Below are positions 15,908 through 22,100 of a stretch of 35,182 nucleotides of DNA, in pieces. The notes under the pieces are model-generated. The model was not told the origin of the DNA. It saw nothing but the letters and a program-made list of their open reading frames with translations, and searched no databases. The DNA comes from CAYZHV01 sp046541355 (GTDB lineage: Bacteria; Spirochaetota; Spirochaetia; DSM-27196; Alkalispirochaetaceae). Positions within the stretch are counted from its first letter, which is position 1. Each line of letters starts with the position of its first letter. The position numbers and the translations under genes were made by a program. The stretch spans positions 1 to 35,182 of the forward strand of contig JBKHDM010000026.1 of assembly GCA_046541355.1 (NCBI GenBank). Reading direction: 5' to 3'.

Positions 15908-16897
15908 TCACTCCTGGAGATCCACCCCGAGAAGGGAGGCGAGGCGTTCGAGATCCTCCATAGAGTAGTAGGCTACTTCGATCTTTCCCTGGTCGTTGGT
16001 TCCGGAGAGCTTCACCTTGGTGCCGAGAGCCTCGATAAGCTTTTGCTCGATACGACCCATCTCGACGCTCTTTTCGCTACCCTTGGGGCCGACACCAGCG
16101 GAACCGCTGGGAGGAGAACCGGCGGCAACCGGGGGCGCAGAGCTTCCGGCGGGCGCTGCCTCCTCCACGCCTGCGCCGCTGGTGACCGTCCCGACGGCGA
16201 GCTCCGGGGAGGCGCCGGCCCCGACGAGGGCAACGGCGCGCTCGGTCTGCCTGACCGAAAGCCCCTTCTCCTCGATAGCGTGGAAGAGCTTCTCCTGCGC
16301 CCCGGGCTCCTTGATCGCCAGGAGGGTGCGGGCGTGTCCCGGAGAGAGCCTCCCGGATCCTATCGCCCCCTGGACCGACTCGGGAAGATTGAGGAGACGC
16401 ACCGTATTCGCCACCGCCGAACGGCTGATCCCGAGCCGGGCGGCGAGCTCCTCCTGGCTCAAGGAGGAGTTCTCCATCAGTTGCCGATACGCCCTCGCCT
16501 CCTCCATCGGGTTGAGGTCCTCCCGCTGGATGTTCTCGATAAGGGCGATCTCGAGCCGCTCCTCGGCTGAGAAACTCCCCGGGAGGACCGGGACAACGGT
16601 AAGTCCCGCCATCCGCGCCGCCCGGTATCGCCGCTCCCCGGCAACGATGAGGTACTCGCCGTTCTCCTGCTCTTCCGCGAGGATCGGTTGGATAACCCCG
16701 CGCTCACCGATGGACCGGGAGAGCTCCTCGAGCGCCTCGGGGTTGAACTCCTTGCGCGGCTGGTCGGGATTGGGGCGGATCTTCTCTACGGGTACCGAGA
16801 CGACCCCGGCGACCTGCTCCTCGAGCTGGGAGAGATCCCGGCCCTGGAGAAGGGCGTCGATCCCTTTTCCGAGGCGGCGCTTCCCGCCGCTAGCCAC
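15908..16897 (-). CDS. parB: Chromosome partitioning protein ParB (Spo0J)
   Basis: A CTP-dependent DNA clamp that loads at parS, spreads, and recruits SMC. 329 aa: N-terminal basic tail, a ParB/Srx domain with the CTP-binding motif GERRYRA (87-93), the LIENIQREDLNPMEEA segment, a helix-turn-helix for parS recognition (LSQEELAARLGISRSAVANTVRLLNLP), a Gly/Ala/Pro/Ser-rich linker (about 230-280) and a C-terminal dimerisation domain. The GTG start overlaps the parA 3' end by 8 bp and has a near-perfect Shine-Dalgarno (GGAGGTGATC) 4 nt upstream. Three perfect parS sites lie 5 kb away at 21.7-22.0 kb. Confidence 0.97.
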   Translation of the reverse strand: MASGGKRRLGKGIDALLQGRDLSQLEEQVAGVVSVPVEKIRPNPDQPRKEFNPEALEELSRSIGERGVIQPILAEEQENGEYLIVAGERRYRAARMAGLTVVPVLPGSFSAEERLEIALIENIQREDLNPMEEARAYRQLMENSSLSQEELAARLGISRSAVANTVRLLNLPESVQGAIGSGRLSPGHARTLLAIKEPGAQEKLFHAIEEKGLSVRQTERAVALVGAGASPELAVGTVTSGAGVEEAAPAGSSAPPVAAGSPPSGSAGVGPKGSEKSVEMGRIEQKLIEALGTKVKLSGTNDQGKIEVAYYSMEDLERLASLLGVDLQE

Positions 16898-17645
16898 GAT
16901 CGATCACCTCCTCGGCGAGTTTGAGGTAGCTTCGGGCGCCGACGCAGGTCGGATCGTACTGGGTGACCGGGATGCCGTGGGAGGGTGCCTCGGAGAGCCG
17001 GATGTTCCTCGGGATAATGGTTCGAAACACCCGCTTGCCGAAGTACCCGATAACCTCCTGGACAACGTCGTTTGCCAGGCGGGTTCTCGAGTCGTACATC
17101 GTAAAGAGAATGCCGTAGATGTCGAGATCCCGGTTGTACTGCTGCTGCACCCGCTTGATGCTCTGCAGAAGCTGCGTGAGCCCCTCGAGGGCAAAGTACT
17201 CGGTCTGGAGAGGAATGATGACCGAGTCCGCCGCCACCAGGCCGTTGAGGGTGAGAATTCCGAGGGAGGGAGGACAGTCGACAAAAATGTAGTCGTACCG
17301 GTCGGAGAGATTCTCGAGGGCTTCCTTGAGAAAGAACTCCCGGCGCTCCTGGGTGACAAGCTCGATGTTCGCGCCGGTGAGGTCGGGTCCGGAGGGTATG
17401 ATCGAGAGGTTCCCCACGGTGGTCTCCTGGATCACCTCCTCCGGCTCGATCCCGCCGCTGAGCAACTCGTAGATCCCCTTAGCCTTACGGTCCGCCCCAA
17501 CGCTGCTCGAAAGGTTCGCCTGGGCATCGAAATCGACCAGGAGCACCTTCTTGCCTCGCTCAGCGAGAGCCGCACCGAGATTGGAGGCGGTGGTCGTCTT
17601 ACCCACACCACCTTTCTGATTGGCAAGTACTATCGTATGTCCCAT
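16890..17645 (-). CDS. parA: Chromosome partitioning ATPase ParA (Soj)
   Basis: A Walker-type ATPase that forms nucleoid-bound dimers and moves ParB-parS complexes. 251 aa, with the deviant Walker A KGGVGKTTTA (signature Lys11, catalytic Lys16), Walker A' VLLVDFDAQANLS, and Walker B YIFVDCPPSLG. It lacks the N-terminal helix-turn-helix of plasmid ParA proteins, so it is the chromosomal Soj type. Its promoter places the predicted transcript start only 5-7 nt before the ATG, and no Shine-Dalgarno is visible, so it may be translated from a near-leaderless mRNA. First gene of parA-parB. Confidence 0.97.
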   Translation of the reverse strand: MGHTIVLANQKGGVGKTTTASNLGAALAERGKKVLLVDFDAQANLSSSVGADRKAKGIYELLSGGIEPEEVIQETTVGNLSIIPSGPDLTGANIELVTQERREFFLKEALENLSDRYDYIFVDCPPSLGILTLNGLVAADSVIIPLQTEYFALEGLTQLLQSIKRVQQQYNRDLDIYGILFTMYDSRTRLANDVVQEVIGYFGKRVFRTIIPRNIRLSEAPSHGIPVTQYDPTCVGARSYLKLAEEVIDRG

Positions 17646-17657
17646 GGGCTCTTTGAG

Positions 17658-17686
17658 AGTATAGCGAATACCCCTTCCGCTGTCAT
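17658..17686 (-). promoter_or_regulatory. Predicted parA promoter
   Basis: On the minus strand ATGACA (17681-17686) and TATACT (17658-17663) are 17 bp apart. The -10 element ends 12 nt before the parA ATG. Confidence 0.55.
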
Positions 17687-17784
17687 GGTGCGCTACTTCG
17701 ATAATTATGCAATCATTGACACCGCCGCGTATATTGATTACTACATTACCGAATCATTACCCACGTTCATGTTAGGAGGATCTT

Positions 17785-18540
17785 ATGAAGCGAATAAGTG
17801 CACTGCTTATCGTGCTGGTTATCGCGGGGGGAGCTCTCTTTGCCGGCGGGCAGGCAGAGGCTGAGGACAACGTCATTACCGTCGCTACCGACGCCACATG
17901 GCCGCCGATGGAGTTTATCGATGAGAACCAGGAACTTGTCGGCTTCGACATCGACCTGATGAACGCCGCCGCCGAAGCCGCCGGCTTCGAGGTTGAGTTC
18001 CAGAACGTCGCCTGGGACGGTATCTTCGCGGGCCTGGCAAACGGCGACTACGACGCGGTTATTTCTTCGGTGACGATTACCGAGGAGCGGGACGAGACGA
18101 TGGACTTCTCGATTCCCTATCTCAACGCAGGACAGGTGCTCATCGTCCCGGTTGACGGGCCCGACGACGTCAGCGAACTGAGTGAGCTCTCCGGAAGCAC
18201 CCTCGGTGCCCAGATCGGTACCACCGGTGCGATCCTGATCGACGAGACCGAAGGTGTGGAGCTTCGCACCTACGATGAGCTCGGTCTTGCGATAGAGGAC
18301 CTTGCAAACGGGCGGATCGACGGCGTTGTCGCGGATACGCCGATCGCGGCGAACTTCGCCCTGCAGAACGAGAACTACTCCGACGTCCTCAAGATCGCCA
18401 GCGTTCCCTTTACCGAGGAGCTCTACGGGGTCGCGGTTACCGAGGGCAACGAGGAGGTTCTCTCCCGGATCAACGAGGGTTTTGAGATCGTGTTGAACGA
18501 CGGCACCCTCGAAGAGCTTCAGGACAAGTGGCTCCGGTAG
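17785..18540 (+). CDS. Polar amino acid ABC transporter substrate-binding protein
   Basis: A 251-aa family 3 solute-binding protein (HisJ/GlnH type). It has a signal sequence (1-20) ending LFAGGQAEAE, again without a lipobox Cys. Diagnostic segments are TDATWPPMEFID, LVGFDIDLMNAAAEAAG, WDGIFAGLANGDYDAVISSVTITEERDETMDFSIPYL and LGAQIGTTGA. The acidic/aromatic pocket fits amino acid binding, but the specific ligand cannot be told. AGGAGG lies 6-7 nt before the ATG. TTGACA at 17716-17721 may be part of its promoter. First of a three-gene binding protein-permease-ATPase operon. Confidence 0.93.
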   Translation: MKRISALLIVLVIAGGALFAGGQAEAEDNVITVATDATWPPMEFIDENQELVGFDIDLMNAAAEAAGFEVEFQNVAWDGIFAGLANGDYDAVISSVTITEERDETMDFSIPYLNAGQVLIVPVDGPDDVSELSELSGSTLGAQIGTTGAILIDETEGVELRTYDELGLAIEDLANGRIDGVVADTPIAANFALQNENYSDVLKIASVPFTEELYGVAVTEGNEEVLSRINEGFEIVLNDGTLEELQDKWLR

Positions 18541-18546
18541 TTAGTT

Positions 18547-19335
18547 GTGGCTGAAAAGCAACAGATCACCGTTTCCGACGGTGCGCTGATTCCCGACCGG
18601 GCGGAGAAGTCGATCTTCTCCGCCTGGCGGATCTCCTTTATCGGCGCCGTCACCCTGCTCATACTTCTTCCGGTAGTTTCGCCCTCTCCTTACCTGGAGG
18701 TCCTCGTTTTTCTGCCGGACGGGATACTTCGCACCTTTCAGGTTACCGTCGCGTCGATCCTCCTCGCCCTGATTATCGGACTCATCACCGGGCTCGGACG
18801 GATCTCAAAGATCACCGTGATCAACAGGATCGCGACGATCTACGTCGAGGTGATTCGGGGCATCCCGCTGCTGGTCCAGCTTTTTTACATTTACTACGCC
18901 CTCGGCCGGTTTGTTTCGGTCCCCCGGATCACCGCGGCGATCATCGCCATGTCGATCTGTTACGGCGCCTACATGGGAGAGATCTTTCGTGCCGGGATCC
19001 AGGCGATCCCCCGGGGACAGATGGAGGCGGCCCTCGCCCTCGGGATGAGCCGTCGTCAGGCGCTGCGCCTTATCATTCTTCCCCAAACCTTTCGGGTCAT
19101 TCTGCCGCCGGTAGGAAACGAGTTCATAGCCCTCCTCAAGGACTCCTCCCTCGTCTCGATCCTCGCGGTGAGCGACCTCCTGCGCCGGGGGCGGGAGTTT
19201 GCATCGGTATCCTTTCGTTACTTTGAGACCTACACCGTGGTGGCCCTCTGCTACCTGGTGCTGACGCTCTTTTTCTCCAAACTCGTGGCACTCATGGAAG
19301 AGAGGCTTGAAAACCGTGGAACAGACCGCAGCTGA
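18547..19335 (+). CDS. Polar amino acid ABC transporter permease
   Basis: A 262-aa HisM/GlnP-type membrane permease. Hydrophobic segments start at about residue 26; TFQVTVASILLALIIGLITGLGRIS marks the start of the conserved permease domain, and YVEVIRGIPLLVQLFYIYYALG is the signature of the family. The EAA loop is AALALGMSRRQALRLIILPQTFRVILPPVGNEFI. The start is a GTG 6 nt after the preceding stop, with no strong Shine-Dalgarno, so it is probably translated by coupling. It overlaps the ATPase gene by up to 29 bp. Confidence 0.93.
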   Translation: MAEKQQITVSDGALIPDRAEKSIFSAWRISFIGAVTLLILLPVVSPSPYLEVLVFLPDGILRTFQVTVASILLALIIGLITGLGRISKITVINRIATIYVEVIRGIPLLVQLFYIYYALGRFVSVPRITAAIIAMSICYGAYMGEIFRAGIQAIPRGQMEAALALGMSRRQALRLIILPQTFRVILPPVGNEFIALLKDSSLVSILAVSDLLRRGREFASVSFRYFETYTVVALCYLVLTLFFSKLVALMEERLENRGTDRS

Positions 19336-20068
19336 ACCTACCTACCGAATACAGATAAAGAACGTCTCCAAGGATTTCGGGGAGATCCAGGCGGTCCGAA
19401 ACGCCTCCTTCAACGTGGCTGCAGGGGAGGTCGTCCTCGTGATCGGCCCCTCCGGGAGCGGCAAGAGCACCCTCCTTCGATGTGTGAACCGACTCGAGCG
19501 GGCGACGGCCGGGGAGATCTGGATCGACAACGAGTGCGTTACCGACCCCCACGCCAACATTCGCGGTATCCGGGAGGAGGTAGGAATGGTCTTCCAGCAG
19601 TTCAACCTCTTTCCCCATCTCTCCGCCCTCGACAATGTCACCCTGGGCCCGCGAAAGATCCGCCGCATCTCCCGGGAGGAGGCTACCGAGCGGGGCCGAA
19701 AACTCCTCACCCGGGTCGGCCTCGGGGACAAGGAGAACGCCTATCCCGATCAGCTCTCCGGGGGGCAGCAGCAGCGGGTCGCCATAGCGAGAGCCCTGGC
19801 GATGGAACCGAAGGTGATGCTCTTTGACGAGCCGACCTCCGCCCTCGACCCGGAGATGATCAAGGAGGTCCTCGACGTCATGCTCGCCCTCGCAAAGGAG
19901 GGGATGACGATGCTGGTTGTCTCCCACGAGATGGGATTTGCCCAGGCCGCGGCGGACAAGGTGATCTTTATGGATAACGGTGAGGTGATCGAGAGCGGTA
20001 CTCCGACGGATCTCTTCTCCAACCCCCGGGAAGAGCGGACAAAACGGTTTTTGGACCACATTCTCTGA
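19307..20068 (+). CDS. Polar amino acid ABC transporter ATP-binding protein
   Basis: A 253-aa GlnQ/HisP-type ATPase. Walker A GPSGSGKSTLLRC, Q-loop MVFQQFNLFPHLSALDNV, signature LSGGQQQRVAIARAL, Walker B VMLFDEPTSALDPEM and switch His in VVSHEMGFA are all present. The start is uncertain: a TTG at 19307 (29-bp overlap with the permease) or a GTG at 19316. Both have GAGAGG within reach; the conserved region begins only at about residue 13, so either is compatible. It completes the operon with the binding protein and permease. Confidence 0.94.
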   Translation: MKTVEQTAAEPTYRIQIKNVSKDFGEIQAVRNASFNVAAGEVVLVIGPSGSGKSTLLRCVNRLERATAGEIWIDNECVTDPHANIRGIREEVGMVFQQFNLFPHLSALDNVTLGPRKIRRISREEATERGRKLLTRVGLGDKENAYPDQLSGGQQQRVAIARALAMEPKVMLFDEPTSALDPEMIKEVLDVMLALAKEGMTMLVVSHEMGFAQAAADKVIFMDNGEVIESGTPTDLFSNPREERTKRFLDHIL

Positions 20069-20104
20069 CTCTCCCTGCGGCTTATTGGACCTTTCCGGCA
20101 GGAT

Positions 20105-20192
20105 CTACTACTTTTGCTAACCCCAAAGGAACAAAAGGCCGAGAATTCTACTACGAAGTAGTAGATTCAGGGGAACGGCACATTACAATGTG
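20105..20192. promoter_or_regulatory. Operator-like repeats upstream of adenosine deaminase
   Basis: TCTACTAC occurs at 20105-20112 and again at 20148-20155, where it faces its inverse GTAGTAGA (20159-20166) across GAA. Nearby, ACATT-AC-AATGT (20181-20192) is a perfect short palindrome. The set lies 40-125 bp before the deaminase ATG and could bind a regulator or form RNA hairpins. The -35/-10 elements are not clear. Confidence 0.4.
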
Positions 20193-20229
20193 TGTGTGCT
20201 TTCTGTTAGAGTAAAAATTGTAGGTCACG

Positions 20230-21309
20230 ATGAAGGGGTTTGATGTGGCTGGCTCCCAGCGTATATCCGACGAGGCTACTCTGCGAACGTTTCCCAAGGT
20301 TGAGCTCCACCGCCACCTGGAGGGGACCTTTGAGCTGACGACCCTCCACCAGATGGCAATGAGGAACGGCCTCGACCTCCCGGAGGACATGGCCGAGTTC
20401 AAGAAGGCGGTGCAGTTTCCCAAGGACTCGGAACCGGACTTTCTCAAGTTTCTATCCAAGTTCCGGGTAGACTGGTACCGAACCCTTGATGACATCTACG
20501 ATATCACCTACGCCTCGGTTCTCGATATGGCGAACGACGGGATTTTCTATATCGAGCTTCGCTTTTCCCCTGAGCACTTCTCCCTCCAGAACGACTTCGA
20601 TCGTAAAGTGATCACCAAGCTGGTCGTCCGGGCCGCCAATGAGGCCGCCGCCACCGCGGGGATCTACCTTCGCTTTCTCATCACCTTTAACCGGATGAAG
20701 CAGACACCGAAGGAGATGATCGAACTCTACGAAGATGTAAAGAGCCTCAGACAGGACGAAATCGTCGGTGTCGATCTCGCCGGTGACGAGACCAACTATC
20801 CCCCGGAGGATTTTGTTGCGTTCTTCGATCACATCAAGCGGGACGGCCTTTACAAGGCGACGGTCCACGCAGGAGAGGTCACTCCCTCCCAGCAGATCTG
20901 GACCTCCATTCGCGACCTCCACGCCCGGAGGATCGGTCACGGCACCAGCGCCATTGACGACCCGAAACTCCAGAAGGTGCTCAAGGATGAAGGGATCGTT
21001 CTCGAGCAGTGCATCACCTCGAACTACCAGACCGGTTCCTGGGCGGATGAGAAAAACCACCCCCTCGGGCGACTCTACCGAAACGGCGTCCCGGTCACCA
21101 TCAACTCCGATGATCCCACCATCCAGGACACCGATCTCACCGAAGACTACGTCAAAGCGGTGAGCTATTTTGATCTCACCCTCGCCGACCTCGAGGCGCT
21201 CAACATGATCGCCATTGACGGCGCCTTTATCTCCGAGACCGAAAAGGTAGACCTCAAAAACCGCTTCCGTCGCCGCATGGCGGAGTTCCGGGGTATCGCG
21301 GCCTCCTGA
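20230..21309 (+). CDS. add: Adenosine deaminase
   Basis: Hydrolytically deaminates adenosine (or a related aminopurine) in purine salvage. 359 aa with the zinc and catalytic motifs of the family: ELHRHLEG (His27, His29), VHAGE, RIGHGTSA, LEQCITSNYQTG and INSDDPTIQDT (the catalytic Asp pair, where many relatives read TDDP). The spacing suits true adenosine deaminases, but adenine deaminase-like relatives share these motifs, so the substrate is not certain. The ATG at 20230 has only a weak Shine-Dalgarno; a GTG at 20245 preceded by AAGGGG is an alternative. No operon partner. Confidence 0.9.
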   Translation: MKGFDVAGSQRISDEATLRTFPKVELHRHLEGTFELTTLHQMAMRNGLDLPEDMAEFKKAVQFPKDSEPDFLKFLSKFRVDWYRTLDDIYDITYASVLDMANDGIFYIELRFSPEHFSLQNDFDRKVITKLVVRAANEAAATAGIYLRFLITFNRMKQTPKEMIELYEDVKSLRQDEIVGVDLAGDETNYPPEDFVAFFDHIKRDGLYKATVHAGEVTPSQQIWTSIRDLHARRIGHGTSAIDDPKLQKVLKDEGIVLEQCITSNYQTGSWADEKNHPLGRLYRNGVPVTINSDDPTIQDTDLTEDYVKAVSYFDLTLADLEALNMIAIDGAFISETEKVDLKNRFRRRMAEFRGIAAS

Positions 21310-21442
21310 GCCACGGCCCTCCTCAGAACGCTCTTTTGCAACCCGCCGAACCGGTGCACGCCCCCGCTCCTCTCCTCTCCTTTTCTACCCGCAGCCGCCC
21401 TACCAAGTAACCTCGCTCAGCGCCACCTCGACGCTTCCGCCG

Positions 21443-21498
21443 CCGGGCTTCGGCCTCCGGGCATCCGCCTCCGGGCTTCGGCCTCCGGGGATCCGCCC
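21443..21498. repeat. 28-bp tandem repeat, two copies
   Basis: Units 21443-21470 and 21471-21498 differ at only two positions. Each contains CCGGGCTTCGGCCTCCGGG. It is 225 bp from the nearest parS and unrelated in sequence to the 77-bp unit. Confidence 0.85.
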
Positions 21499-21652
21499 TC
21501 TGCGCCGGGAGAGACCCTTTAGGGGCGCGGCAACGATTGCTCAATGGGCGCCTGCGAGGCGCCGCGAGTCCGATCGGCCCGGGGCGAGGCGCCGCGGGCC
21601 CCTGCGGGGGCCAGGTCGATCCGGGCGGCGGCGCCGCCCCCCACAGCGCCGC

Positions 21653-21691
21653 CCCCCACGGCGCCATGGGGGCCCGGGCCAGGTCGATCCG
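21653..21691. repeat. 39-bp module, copy 1 (partner at 21978-22016)
   Basis: This segment and 21978-22016 differ at 3 of 39 positions. Each contains CCCCCACGGCGCC and CCCGGGCCAGG. Copy 1 leads into the first 77-bp unit; copy 2 ends 8 bp before the third parS. Confidence 0.85.
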
Positions 21692-21722
21692 GGGCGCCTG
21701 CGACGTAGGTCGGCTGCCCGGA

Positions 21723-21738
21723 TGTTTCACGTGAAACA
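21723..21738. promoter_or_regulatory. parS site 1
   Basis: TGTTTCACGTGAAACA, a perfect 16-bp palindrome matching the established ParB (Spo0J) binding consensus. Lies in the first 77-bp unit. Confidence 0.95.
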
Positions 21739-21799
21739 GTTGCCCTCTGCGGGGGCCAGGTCGATCCGGGGCGCCTGCGACGTAGGTAGGCTACCCGGA

Positions 21800-21815
21800 T
21801 GTTTCACGTGAAACA
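21800..21815. promoter_or_regulatory. parS site 2
   Basis: Identical 16-bp palindrome TGTTTCACGTGAAACA, exactly 77 bp after site 1, in the second tandem unit. Confidence 0.95.
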
Positions 21816-21977
21816 ATTGCCCTCTGCGGGCACCAGGTCGATCGGCCCGGGGAGTCCCCGGGGCCCCTAGGGGCGCCGGCTTATCCGCGGCGGCACGCAT
21901 CTCAGGCGCCAACGGGGCCGGGTGGATGTGCCCCATGGCGCCGCGGGCCCCTGCGGGGCCAGGTCGATCGGCACCGG

Positions 21978-22016
21978 CCCCCACGGCGCCGTGGCGGCCC
22001 GGGCCAGGCCGATCCG
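21978..22016. repeat. 39-bp module, copy 2
   Basis: Near-copy (36 of 39) of 21653-21691. It is placed just upstream of parS site 3, as copy 1 is placed upstream of parS site 1. Confidence 0.85.
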
Positions 22017-22023
22017 CGGAGGA

Positions 22024-22039
22024 TGTTTCACGTGAAACA
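22024..22039. promoter_or_regulatory. parS site 3
   Basis: Third identical TGTTTCACGTGAAACA. Its last A is also the first base of the A-run that is the U-tract of the gyrA terminator on the opposite strand. Confidence 0.95.
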
Positions 22040-22066
22040 AAAAAGGCGCCTTCCTGAGAAGGCGCC
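22039..22066 (-). terminator. Rho-independent terminator of gyrB-gyrA
   Basis: On the minus strand GGCGCCTT, a 6-nt loop, AAGGCGCC and six T residues. The stem is a perfect 8 bp. A second small hairpin (CCCCG/CGGGG) lies between it and the gyrA stop. Confidence 0.9.
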
Positions 22067-22100
22067 GGAACCCCGTTTTCGGGGATGAGTTTGTTACTGG

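Larger units (their letters stand above)
21679..21832. repeat. 77-bp tandem duplication, each copy carrying one parS
   Basis: Units 21679-21755 and 21756-21832 are identical except at five positions. Each begins with CCAGGTCGATC, contains GGCGCC and one parS, and ends in TTGCCCTCTGCGGG plus two bases. The parS core is unchanged in both. Confidence 0.92.
21310..22038. other. Gene-free centromere-like parS region, very GC-rich and repetitive
   Basis: About 730 bp with no credible gene between adenosine deaminase and the gyrA terminator. It holds three perfect parS sites, a 77-bp tandem duplication, a duplicated 39-bp module, six copies of CCAGGTCGATC or a one-base variant, a 28-bp tandem repeat and eleven of the thirteen GGCGCC palindromes counted here. 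Open frames in it are by-products of high GC and follow the repeats. Confidence 0.8.

Noticed and set aside
15996..17864. Long open frame antisense to parB and parA
   Set aside because: It runs opposite two well-supported genes and into the start of the next gene; its composition is that of a shadow frame.
21679..21832. CRISPR-like array
   Set aside because: Only two adjacent near-identical 77-bp units without unique spacers, and each contains parS; no cas genes are present.
21323..21984. Open frames within the parS region
   Set aside because: They are Pro/Ala/Gly/Arg-rich products of repeats; the same peptide segments recur because the DNA repeats do.
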